Assembly: GCA_001875425.1 (NCBI GenBank)
Contig: MIYU01000001.1
Coordinates: forward strand, 62,001-126,000
Origin: Marine Group III euryarchaeote CG-Bathy1
GTDB lineage: Archaea; Thermoplasmatota; Poseidoniia; MGIII; CG-Epi1
Direction of reading: 5' to 3'
DNA: 64,000 bases
Both the position numbers and the translations under genes were made by a program. The notes beneath the pieces were generated by a model that was not told the origin of the DNA, ran no database searches, and saw only the letters and a program-made list of their open reading frames with translations. Shown here piece after piece: positions 28,204 to 38,300 of this stretch (its first letter is position 1; the number at the start of each line of letters is the position of its first letter).

Positions 28204-31119
28204 ATGGAATCTCTCGTTAGCGATTATGCAGTTTTAGACAGTTTAATGAGATATAGAGTAAGGGACATTCTCTTGGTTTCTAGTCCATACGATTATTTTA
28301 CATTAGAACAAGACGGCCAACTAAATGAATTACTTCTAACAGAATATAAAGATTTGAATTTATCCTCCTATCCTAGAATAACTCATGCTCGATCCGGTGA
28401 AGAGGCTTTACAATTAATCAAGAAACACGATTTCGACGTTGTTGTTACTATGGCTCGCGTTGGAGAAATGGAAGTACACGTTTTCGCCACACTAGTAAAA
28501 AAAGTACATCCAAATCTTCCTGTTATTTTCCTCGCTTATAATACACGAGAACTTGCACTTTTCAAAGAAAGTGCTGAACTCGATAGAATCTTTGTTTGGT
28601 CTGGTGATGCTCGTATTTTACTAGCCATAATCAAATTAATAGAGGATGAAAAAAATGTAAATTACGATACCGTTAATGGCGACGTAAAAGTAATAATTCT
28701 CGTTGAAAATTCAATAAGATTTTATTCTTCTTACTTACCTCTTTTGTATCGTGAATTATTAAAACAAACCAGAAAAGCCACAGAAGGAGAACTCAATTTA
28801 CACCATAAATTGCTTCGAATGAGGGCGAGGCCTAAAATTTTACTAGCAACAACTATGGAGGAATCTCAATCATTTCTAAAATTATACAAAGATAGAATTT
28901 TAGGTATAATTACAGATTATAGATTCCCTCAAAATGGTAAAACTAATCCTGAAGCGGGGGCTCATTTAATCAGACGTGCCAGAAAAAAAATGAATACGTT
29001 ACCTATTATGTTACAATCTTCAAGAGACGAAGCAAGAAAAGTTTCCGAAGAACTCAATGTTTCCTTCATCGATAAAGAAGACGTCTCTTTACACAAAGGT
29101 CTTAGAAATTTTATGAGAACTGAATTAGGATTCGGCGATTTTATTTTCAAATTACCTAACGGTGAAGAAATAATACGAGTTTCTAACACTAAAGAAATGA
29201 TATCGCAACTTTCGAACGTACCTTTAGATTCTATCAAATTTCATGCAGAAAATAATCACTTTTCAACGTGGTTTGAAGCTAGAACTGAATTCAATTTAGC
29301 TTCAATTTTACGAAGTCGTTCTATGTCTGATTTTCCTACTTTAGAACAGATTAGAGATTATCTAATTGAAAAAATAAAGCAATTCGAACACGAACAAACT
29401 ATCGGAACTATAGCCGATTATTCTACTGATTTTATACCAAGGGAAACTGATTTTTTCCGAGTCGGCAGCGGTTCCTTAGGTGGTAAGGGACGTAGTCTTG
29501 CATTCTTCAATTCATTACTGTCAAATCTAAATTTAAAGGAAAAATACCCCACAGTAAATATCAGAATCCCACGTACTCACGTTATAACAACAGACGTTTT
29601 CGATGAGTTCATAGATTCTAGTAATTCCTCAGATAAATTATATGGCAATATTTCAGATGACGATGTCATAAATATATTCTTAGAACACCGTTTACCTGAA
29701 TCCATTTACAAAGATTTAAAATCTATTATTTCACGAGCTAAGTACCCTCTAGCTGTTAGATCTTCAAGTCTTTTAGAAGATTCCCAACACCAACCCTTTG
29801 CAGGCGTATATAGAACATACATGCTCCCAAATAATAATAAAGATTCTAAGATAAGATTACATCAACTTGCTAACGCTATCAAACTCGTTTTTGCATCCAC
29901 GTTTTTGAAAGATTCTAAAGATTATATTTCAGCCACCCCTAATCGTATCGAAGAAGAAAAAATGGCAGTCGTAGTTCAGGAACTTTGCGGGTTTGAAAAT
30001 AACGGCGCCTATTATCCTACAATATCTGGCGTGGCACGTTCCTATAATCATTATCCAATAGGCAGTATGAAACCGGAGGAAGGTGTAGTTTCAGCCGCTC
30101 TCGGTTTAGGTAAAGCGGTAGTGGAAGGTGAAAAAGTTTTCAGATTTTCTCCATCTCATCCAAAATCTTCATATCGTCCTTCAGAACCAGATGAATATGT
30201 GCGCGCTTCTCAATCTCATTTCTGGGCAGTAGATACTTCAAAAGAAATTCAAGACATTAATACAAATCCAGAACATTCTTTAACAAAACTCAAAATCGAA
30301 AGAGCAAAAGAAGATATGCAACTTCACTCAATAGGTTCAATTTATTCTCCTGAAAATAATGCAATATATGACGGTCTTTCACGAGAAGGTATTCCTATAG
30401 TTTCATTTTCTGGGATTTTGAAAGATAATAATTTTCCATTTTCTGATATTATTAACACATTTTTAAAAATAGGAGAAGAGAGTATGGGCAATCCCGTCGA
30501 AATCGAATTTGCTGCTAATGTAGATATTACATCAGATATTCAAGAATTCATTTTCTTACAGGCCCGTCCTTTAGTTTTAGAAACTGCAATAGCTGATTCA
30601 GATTTTGAAAATATAGATGGTAATATTATTTTACGTTCTACTAATTCTTTAGGTTCTGGAAGTATAGAGCATATTCGAGATATTGTTTTCATAGATCCAA
30701 CAACTTTCGATAGATCCCTTTCTGATAAAGTTCCTAAAGTTTTGGAAAAAATCAATAAAAAACTAATCAGCGACGGACGTCCTTACTTACTCATAGGTCC
30801 TGGTCGTTGGGGTTCCTCTGATCCATGGCTTGGAATTCCAGTTAAATGGGGCCAAATATCAGGTGCACGAACCATTGTTGAATGCCCTTTGGCCGATATC
30901 CCAGTAGATCCTTCTCAAGGAGCTCACTTTTTCCAAAATATAATTTCTTTCAATGTGGGGTATATCACTCTATCTGAAAGTGACGATATCTTAGATTGGA
31001 ATTGGTTAAATAATCAAAAAATAGAACGTTCTGGTCAAGTTAATCACATTCAACTTAAAAATCCTCTCAAAATTCTTTTAGATGGTCAATCTCGCAGCTC
31101 AGTTATATTATCAGATTAA
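28204..31119 (+). CDS. Receiver-like domains fused to PPDK/PEP synthase N-terminal ATP-grasp domain
   Basis: VVVTMARVGEMEVH and GIITDYRFPQNG receiver-like segments; GSLGGKGRSLAFF, LAVRSSSLLEDSQHQPFAGVYRTYML, EIEFAAN..FLQARPLV; no phosphohistidine swivel or PEP barrel motifs seen. Confidence 0.82.
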   Translation: MESLVSDYAVLDSLMRYRVRDILLVSSPYDYFTLEQDGQLNELLLTEYKDLNLSSYPRITHARSGEEALQLIKKHDFDVVVTMARVGEMEVHVFATLVKKVHPNLPVIFLAYNTRELALFKESAELDRIFVWSGDARILLAIIKLIEDEKNVNYDTVNGDVKVIILVENSIRFYSSYLPLLYRELLKQTRKATEGELNLHHKLLRMRARPKILLATTMEESQSFLKLYKDRILGIITDYRFPQNGKTNPEAGAHLIRRARKKMNTLPIMLQSSRDEARKVSEELNVSFIDKEDVSLHKGLRNFMRTELGFGDFIFKLPNGEEIIRVSNTKEMISQLSNVPLDSIKFHAENNHFSTWFEARTEFNLASILRSRSMSDFPTLEQIRDYLIEKIKQFEHEQTIGTIADYSTDFIPRETDFFRVGSGSLGGKGRSLAFFNSLLSNLNLKEKYPTVNIRIPRTHVITTDVFDEFIDSSNSSDKLYGNISDDDVINIFLEHRLPESIYKDLKSIISRAKYPLAVRSSSLLEDSQHQPFAGVYRTYMLPNNNKDSKIRLHQLANAIKLVFASTFLKDSKDYISATPNRIEEEKMAVVVQELCGFENNGAYYPTISGVARSYNHYPIGSMKPEEGVVSAALGLGKAVVEGEKVFRFSPSHPKSSYRPSEPDEYVRASQSHFWAVDTSKEIQDINTNPEHSLTKLKIERAKEDMQLHSIGSIYSPENNAIYDGLSREGIPIVSFSGILKDNNFPFSDIINTFLKIGEESMGNPVEIEFAANVDITSDIQEFIFLQARPLVLETAIADSDFENIDGNIILRSTNSLGSGSIEHIRDIVFIDPTTFDRSLSDKVPKVLEKINKKLISDGRPYLLIGPGRWGSSDPWLGIPVKWGQISGARTIVECPLADIPVDPSQGAHFFQNIISFNVGYITLSESDDILDWNWLNNQKIERSGQVNHIQLKNPLKILLDGQSRSSVILSD

Positions 31120-32216
31120 TCATCATAATAATATATGTCAAACCAAAGTTCAAATGGCACTTCAGTTGCCCAAGTCGATCTTTCATGTCTAATCTCTATT
31201 GTCCATTCACCTAATTCTTCTTCATCATCAAATTTTCCCATCCAATAATCAATTTTCAAATGGTAAATCTGTGTTGTATTTTCTTCGTCATGGTTCTCCC
31301 AATAACAAACACCCTCATCATCTTCTTCGGTTCCACATGCAGTTCCATTAGGGAAATAAAGCCAAATATCTAAATCATTTCCATGTGAATTTCCTGCATT
31401 ATATTTGAGAGTCACTTCTACTTTTTGAACTCCCCAGCTATTAATGGGCATAGTATATTCTGGGTCATTATCTCCATCTGTGTCCTTGACTTCTCCTTCT
31501 ATCGTTGCATTATAATTGACATATATTTTAATCGCATCTCGGCTACCAGTTGTATCAGTTTCACCTTGATCATTAGTAATTTTTAGATATATCCAATAAA
31601 CACCTCCTTCAGCAAACCCGTATTCAATTTCAGCTGTTTGTGTTTCTTCTTCACTTTGAAATCCATCACCAGATTCGTATGAAAAATCCCATTCATATTT
31701 TATTATTTCACCATCACCAGCTGTCGATTCTTCCGCTGTAAACTCAAAATATACAGGGTCATTAGGATGCGCTACACCACGATCATTTCCATCTAAAGTA
31801 TCCACTACAGCAACTGGAGCATTTTCAGGTTCATTCACAGTAATAGTTTTATCTACTGAATCTTGGTCAATTCCATCACTTACTGTTAGTCTAACGACAT
31901 AAACACTTTCATCATAGTATGTCCACACAACATCCTTTCCAACTCTGTCTCGATCATCATTTGTTACGCCATTGCCATTAGCATCTTCATTCGGATCAAA
32001 ATCCCACCAATATTCCAAAGTATCGCCATCTTCATCAGTAGAATCTTCGCCTGAAAACTGTATTTCTGTATTGGTTTCAAAAGGGCCGTTCCCTCCCGCT
32101 ATACTGATTTTTGCTTCAGGAGGGTTGTTAGGAGGTTTTTCCTCGTCTATACATCCAGCAGTGAAAATTAGCAGTCCAACCAGTATGGCAAAGCTACCTC
32201 TCATATGTAGTTTCAT
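31116..32216 (-). CDS. PKD-domain lipoprotein with C-terminal P/Homo B-like or jelly-roll region
   Basis: LLIFTAGCIDE lipobox; two PKD-like units (FSGEDSTDEDGDTLEYWWDFDP, FTAEESTAGDGEIIKYEWDFSY). Confidence 0.75.
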   Translation of the reverse strand: MKLHMRGSFAILVGLLIFTAGCIDEEKPPNNPPEAKISIAGGNGPFETNTEIQFSGEDSTDEDGDTLEYWWDFDPNEDANGNGVTNDDRDRVGKDVVWTYYDESVYVVRLTVSDGIDQDSVDKTITVNEPENAPVAVVDTLDGNDRGVAHPNDPVYFEFTAEESTAGDGEIIKYEWDFSYESGDGFQSEEETQTAEIEYGFAEGGVYWIYLKITNDQGETDTTGSRDAIKIYVNYNATIEGEVKDTDGDNDPEYTMPINSWGVQKVEVTLKYNAGNSHGNDLDIWLYFPNGTACGTEEDDEGVCYWENHDEENTTQIYHLKIDYWMGKFDDEEELGEWTIEIRHERSTWATEVPFELWFDIYYYDD

Positions 32217-32273
32217 ATTTACTCATATTTAACATTCACCCATCTTCTTTTTTTCTTCCTTTTTGTGTAAATA

Positions 32274-32349
32274 TGGTGCAGGCGCTGGGATTTGAACCCA
32301 GGTTGAGGGGTTGGAAACCCCTAGTCATGCCAGACTAGACCACGCCTGC
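32274..32349 (-). tRNA. tRNA-Gly (anticodon UCC), encoded CCA
   Basis: GCAGGCGTGGTCTAGTCTGGCATGACTAGGGGTTTCCAACCCCTCAACCTGGGTTCAAATCCCAGCGCCTGCACCA; 7-bp acceptor, AGGGG-TTTCCAA-CCCCT anticodon arm, intronless. Confidence 0.93.
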
Positions 32350-32350
32350 T

Positions 32351-34441
32351 TTAATCCAATCTAAGTTGCGTTTGGCACCCAGGGCAAGCTACAGTTATTG
32401 GTCTTGTTGGATCACTAACCATAAGTTGTGTTTGACAAGTTGGACACGCTACAGTAACTCCTTGTTCGGAAGCCGGTGTCTCTGGTGCCGGTGCCGCTTG
32501 TTCATCTTCTAATGTTATGGTAGCTGCACATGATGGACACTGCACAGATATCGGTCTTCTTGGATCAGTAATATTCAAAGGAGTTTGACATCCACTACAA
32601 TTCACAGTCACTCCACCTCCATCAGGCATATCCATTGCCGGTGCAGCTGCTCCAGAATCATAATCTGCCGGTATATCTCCCCATTCGTCTCCAGTATCAG
32701 TTGCAAAGTCAGATGGGGCTGTCATTCCTTGGTCAAACTCCTGATTAGCAGCACCCTTTGATTTTTGTTTTAGGAAGTAAACAGAAGACCCTCCTATCCC
32801 TGCTAAAAGTACAGTGCCCACTATTACTAATGGTAGCCAACTAGGATAACTAGATCCACCTATAGTAGTTTCTTCAGGCGTTTCATCAGTCAAACCCGAC
32901 GAGACTCGAAAATCAATAGTCGTTTCAGATGTAAAACTTCCTTGAGAACCTAAAGATGTCGCTACAATGGTTAGGGTGGCTTCTTGAGTTTCAGAACCTT
33001 CAGGAGCTCGAACAATAATATTCACCCATTTCTCTTCTCCCGCTTCCAATGACATATCTCCAGAAAATTCAATAGTCCACGTATTGGTATCCCATCCAGG
33101 GCCAGCAAAATACGAGAATGAAACTATATCTGTAGAGCCTCCTCGATTTTCAACTTTAATATATGATTGCAGAGCTTCATCCTTATTTGCACTTATTAGT
33201 ATTTCACTACTAGTTGTTGAAATATATATGTTATAATCTCCCTTAATTACAATTGTTGCAATTACTTCAGCAGAATTAGTATCACTCTCTCCACTCACAC
33301 TCGCATTGAATTTAATACTATAACTTCCAGGCACAGTATCTTCTTGAGGGGTTATCGTCATAGTTACAGATTCTTCCGTAAATTCTTGCACGGTAATACT
33401 TTGATCTTCAGGAGTATCCCATCCTATTGCTATGTCGCTTACAACTAATTCTACAGTTACTTCTTCAGACCATTTATTGAAAATATCAAAATTAAAATTT
33501 ACAGGTGCAAAAGAACCATCATCTCGGGGTTCTCTCTGTATGGTGGCTGGACTCACATCTAAATCCACACCTCCACGAACACGTACTACTGTAGTGAAAT
33601 TCATATTTGTTGTTATTTCATCATTGTTTCCAGATGTGGCAATTAAAGTTAAATTATCGTACTCTCCAAATTCAACATTTTCACCCACCGTACTAACTTT
33701 AACTTGAACTACTACACTTTCAAAAGCATCTATTTCTACAGAATAAGTTTCACCACCTACGCCACCAGTTCCTTCAGGAGATATGCCAGATTCCCATTCA
33801 TAATCTTGCAGTTCTAAAGTTATATCATCATCAGCATTTCCTGTATTTTTGACCTTCACCATGTATAGTGCTTGAGATCCTTGGTCGACAGAACCGTTTC
33901 CATCTGTTTCAATAACACTTCCTTGTGCCATTGATAATTCAATTCCGTACGTTTCATCAATAACTACAGTTATCCATTCACTATATGGTCCATCTTCAGG
34001 TTCGTCTTGGTCTGTATGTGTTGCTATAATCTCTATTTCAAAACTCCCAGGTTCTGCGTTATCCAATCCTTCGATAGTCAAATTTATGTATCTAACTGTA
34101 AGCGTTGCTGCAATTTGTCTAGTGAATTCAGTTTTATTCTGAGCCGATATATCCGTTCCACCGTTATCTCCAGTATGTTCCCAATATAGATTAATTCCCT
34201 CGTCTAAAAGAGCATCTCTGTTTACATTCACTTCAAATTTAAAAGCCCCATTCTGGGTATTATCTTCATTATTCAATTTAAAATTAATATATCCTTTACC
34301 ACCCGGTCCCGTATGCACTTCTGGATTTCCCATGGTGTCAAATTCGTAGGCAGATTCCGCACTAGAATTACTCACAATTGGAGAAAATCCAATTAGTAAA
34401 AGTGCAATTACCAAAGTAGCTCTAAACTTCATATTAATCAC
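32351..34441 (-). CDS. Secreted/membrane protein with NEW3/CARDB-like ectodomain repeats, TM, and two C-terminal zinc ribbons
   Basis: Signal peptide; repeated beta-sandwich units; TM WLPLVIVGTVLLAGIGGSSVYFL; CSGC..CPSC and CPTC..CPGC. Confidence 0.75.
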   Translation of the reverse strand: MINMKFRATLVIALLLIGFSPIVSNSSAESAYEFDTMGNPEVHTGPGGKGYINFKLNNEDNTQNGAFKFEVNVNRDALLDEGINLYWEHTGDNGGTDISAQNKTEFTRQIAATLTVRYINLTIEGLDNAEPGSFEIEIIATHTDQDEPEDGPYSEWITVVIDETYGIELSMAQGSVIETDGNGSVDQGSQALYMVKVKNTGNADDDITLELQDYEWESGISPEGTGGVGGETYSVEIDAFESVVVQVKVSTVGENVEFGEYDNLTLIATSGNNDEITTNMNFTTVVRVRGGVDLDVSPATIQREPRDDGSFAPVNFNFDIFNKWSEEVTVELVVSDIAIGWDTPEDQSITVQEFTEESVTMTITPQEDTVPGSYSIKFNASVSGESDTNSAEVIATIVIKGDYNIYISTTSSEILISANKDEALQSYIKVENRGGSTDIVSFSYFAGPGWDTNTWTIEFSGDMSLEAGEEKWVNIIVRAPEGSETQEATLTIVATSLGSQGSFTSETTIDFRVSSGLTDETPEETTIGGSSYPSWLPLVIVGTVLLAGIGGSSVYFLKQKSKGAANQEFDQGMTAPSDFATDTGDEWGDIPADYDSGAAAPAMDMPDGGGVTVNCSGCQTPLNITDPRRPISVQCPSCAATITLEDEQAAPAPETPASEQGVTVACPTCQTQLMVSDPTRPITVACPGCQTQLRLD

Positions 34442-34523
34442 CTTTTTGTTACTGCCTCACCCTAACCATGTTTTAATCCTTACCGCCAGATATATATTAA
34501 TCATATCATCGCCATCTATATCT

Positions 34524-35342
34524 ATGAATATAACTGATAATCATTTTCATCTGGATCCAAGAGGCAGGCAAGATTTGGCCGTTCGAGAGTTTATGAAAGC
34601 TGGCGGCACACGTTTAGTTTTAGTCCATAAACCATATTCATCTTGGTTCACTTTAAACGGTTTTATAGAGGATGTCAATACAACTTTAACATTAGCTAAA
34701 AAAGCCAGAGAAGAAGGTGCCAAAGTCGCAGTTGTTGCAGCACCACACCCAATTGAACTTTTGAAATTATCTGAAAAACTATCTTTAGACAAAGCACAAG
34801 AACTGTATTTAGACTGTGTATCTTATTGTTCTAATTTAGTTTCTGAAAATGTATTGGTAGGCTTGGGTGAGCTGGGACGTCCCCATTTCCCAGTTGAAAA
34901 CAATATGTGGAATTTTTCGAATAAAACATTATTTCATTCACTTCAAATAGCAAAGGAGGTGGATGCTGCTGTAGTACTTCACACCGAATCTGCCGATTCT
35001 TCCGTAATGAAAGATTTAGCTTCGATAGCAGACAAATCTTCATTTCCAAAGAACAAACTCGTTAAACATTATGGTGGTCCTGCCGCCTTAGAAAATAGCT
35101 ACGGGTTACATGTTTCAATTTTAGCTTCTAAATCTAATATAAACGCTTCCGCTCAATTAAACTTACCATTCATGATGGAAACGGATTATCTAGATGACCC
35201 CAACAGACCTGGTGCTGTTTTAGGTCCAAAAACCGTTCCTAAGCGTACTAAAATCAGTCTCGAAAACAACCTCATAAATGAAGATACGGCATATCAAATA
35301 CATGAATCATTACCGGATTTAATTTACAAATCCTTTAATTAA
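34524..35342 (+). CDS. TatD-like metal-dependent hydrolase (archaeal)
   Basis: MNITDNHFHLDPRG, GLGELGRPHFPV, VVLHTESAD, KHYGG, METDYLDDP; start at M27 of the tracked ORF. Confidence 0.82.
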   Translation: MNITDNHFHLDPRGRQDLAVREFMKAGGTRLVLVHKPYSSWFTLNGFIEDVNTTLTLAKKAREEGAKVAVVAAPHPIELLKLSEKLSLDKAQELYLDCVSYCSNLVSENVLVGLGELGRPHFPVENNMWNFSNKTLFHSLQIAKEVDAAVVLHTESADSSVMKDLASIADKSSFPKNKLVKHYGGPAALENSYGLHVSILASKSNINASAQLNLPFMMETDYLDDPNRPGAVLGPKTVPKRTKISLENNLINEDTAYQIHESLPDLIYKSFN

Positions 35343-38300
35343 TTTCCACAGTTTCTTCATGTTTTAAATTCCATTCTAAACCAAAATGCAACTGCCTAGC
35401 CCACGCTTCTATCACGTATCTTTCATGTCTTTCACCTATGAAATGTGTTACAGTCATTTCCTTTCCACTTCTTCGTACTTTGAAAACTCCTGTACATTTA
35501 GATCCATTGAAAACACTATGACACGTGCCCAATCCATATTTTTGTTTAATATTTTCGGATAAATATTGAGACAACCTGTCAGTTGCATGCAATACAAAGC
35601 TTCCTTTGAATTCCTTTCCTTTAATTTTTTTCAAATCTTTTTTAAGGCACCACACGAGCATTTCATTATTTTTCCACATAAACCCTTTTGTTAATTCGTT
35701 TTCTTCTACTAAACGGTACAAAATACTTCTTATTTCTGACATCGGCATTTCGCCCTTTAGTACATGTCCCAAATTCTCTGCAGATACCATGCCATAATTT
35801 TCTACAATTCTACGAACAATAAAGTAGCGCGCTTCTCCCCTTTCCATAACTCTTTCTGGAGGTAAGGCTCTATAATATCCTCGAGGAGTTCTAACAACGT
35901 GTAAGCTTCTGTATAAACGATCTATTCTAGCTTTAAACGTAACAGGGTCTAACCCACTTCTTTTCATCAATTCATCTTTCGGAAGTCCATCCTTCGAGTT
36001 TGCATGAGTTATAATTATTTCGTCCCCCTCTTCTTTGGAAATATTGCGTGCATCTCTGTATATCATTGCATCTTCTAGTGTACAATATGTTGAATATGAC
36101 GGTATCATATTTCCTCTTACTATTTCCATTTCATCACTATAATCTTTCGGATGGGACCATCTTCCATTTACTCTTAAAGATAATTCAAATTCAGATCGAA
36201 CGCCTCCAAATTTAGAAAAAACTTCTTTCGCCGTTTTGAATCTATTTTTTGGATGGATATGTTGATTCCATAATAAATATCCGTTCACTTCTTCTTCATT
36301 AAATTCAACATCAATTATCGGACCACTCACTAGCCAATTTCTTATTTTACTGTATCCATTCTTAATTAAAATATCGGTAATGTTTGTCGGTACATCTTTA
36401 ATTTCCTTCCCATTTATTACTTTTATTCTTATCAAATCATTATGAAATTCTTTCAAGTATCCAGCATGCTCTTTGATAGCTTGAATAACTTCTTCCAATA
36501 TTTCCCAATCATCTAGAACTATTTCTCTTATATCTAAAAGTCCAGACATAGGCCAAGCCTCTAGGTATCCTACCAAATCTCCTCCTCGTATTATCGGGTG
36601 TGTCCATTCTTCTCCATATTTTGCATATGCTTCTTTCTTAACATGAACCATATACGGATCTCTCCATCCAAGTACTCTCGTTTTAATTTCCTTATTTTCT
36701 TTATTAATTTTTCCAATTTCTTTAGACAACACATACATGAATTGCCTAGTAGAACTCGCGACAACAATTTTCGAGAGCATTCCTTCATTTTGTTTATTTT
36801 CTATTATATTTTTTAAACTGGTTAGCGGCAAACCAGTTTCTCTTTTTATTTCTAATAAGGGCAACGGTCCAAAAGCTCCAATAACTTGCAATACTAAGTC
36901 ATCTGCTGCATTTTCATCAGCATCGTATTCAGGTAAGATACTATATTTATTTTGCGTTGTCCACAAGCTTCTATTTCTTTCTTTAATATGTCTTTGTATT
37001 TGCAAACTCTCTTCTAGATCTCTCAAAGCAGGCTCTATTTTTTCTGTAGATGTTTCCAATCGTTTAGCCATTTCAGTTTTAGTTAATGGCTTACTATAGT
37101 TCATTAATTCTAAAATATTGTTCTGTATCGTCCCCCTTACTTCTCGTTTGTATAATTTTTGATACATACCTACTCTGTTTATGGGGCAATAACTCAATTT
37201 TCCAGCTCTAAATCTACCTTGAAGTACTTGTCCGGTTTCAATCATTTCCCACCATTCTTTCAAATTTTCACTTTTCAATCTGTAATATGCATAACGAGCC
37301 GAACTTATTTCGCCATAATTATTAAAAAATTCTTTAATATTATTATGTTTCTTAAACATTTTATTATCAAGATATATTCTTAATTTTCTTTCCGTTACGA
37401 CTTCTAATTTACTATTTGTTTGAGCTTCTAAGTATATTATATCTTCAGCTAGTAAGTATTGGGTTTTTTGATTTCCTAAAGTAAAATCACTTCCTTGTAC
37501 TGCACCTCGTTCTTCTAATTCATACAAACTTTGTTCAATTATTTTTTCAGGTATGTTTAACGATATAGATATTTCATCTACAGTCATAGGTCCTTTATTT
37601 CCTATTATCATTTTCAATAACCAATCCAAAGATTTTTCATATGAACTTTCTAAAGGAAGTTCTCGATATATCGGCGTTCCATCATATAATCTTTTGATTA
37701 AATATGCACTTTCCAATTCTGAAATAATTTCCTTTTTAATTCGTTTTTTACCATTCTTGATTCTTTGTAAACTATCTTTTATTTCTTTATTCATTTTTAT
37801 TGTTTTAGCATATACTGTTCTATATTTGGATACATTTTCCGGAGTTGTGTATGTAATTTCTTTTTTTCCTGTCCAAACAGATTCTAAAACACCGTCCTTA
37901 ATCGCTTCTTCACATATTTCCTTTATCTCTGTAGGTTTAACTTCGGATATTTTATACACTAAATTTTCTCCACTTCCAAAAAGATTTATCCCACCGCAAT
38001 TTCGTATTGCTTCTATCAAACTCTTTTTCCCTTCTATACTAGGTCTTTTTTCATTGAAGTAACTTTCTACGGTACTCTTTTCAAATCTAGCTTTCAGCTT
38101 TCCATCTTTCTCAACAACTTTCTTCAGAACTACGTCGTGTAATTCTCTAAGAAGTGCAGATCTATCTTCCATCAGAACTATATCGGTAAGTCCCGCTAGT
38201 ATGACTCCATGAGCAAACGGGGTGGGTGTTATTGAATAATCTCTTATCTCTACTTCTCTTTCTCCATTTTTCAATTCATTAATTATATTTTGTGCATTTT

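Noticed and set aside
36591-37383. Extra ORFs on both strands inside the Lhr gene
   Set aside because: Fully contained in a strong conserved CDS, low-complexity Phe/Ile/Ser-rich antisense translations typical of AT-rich DNA.
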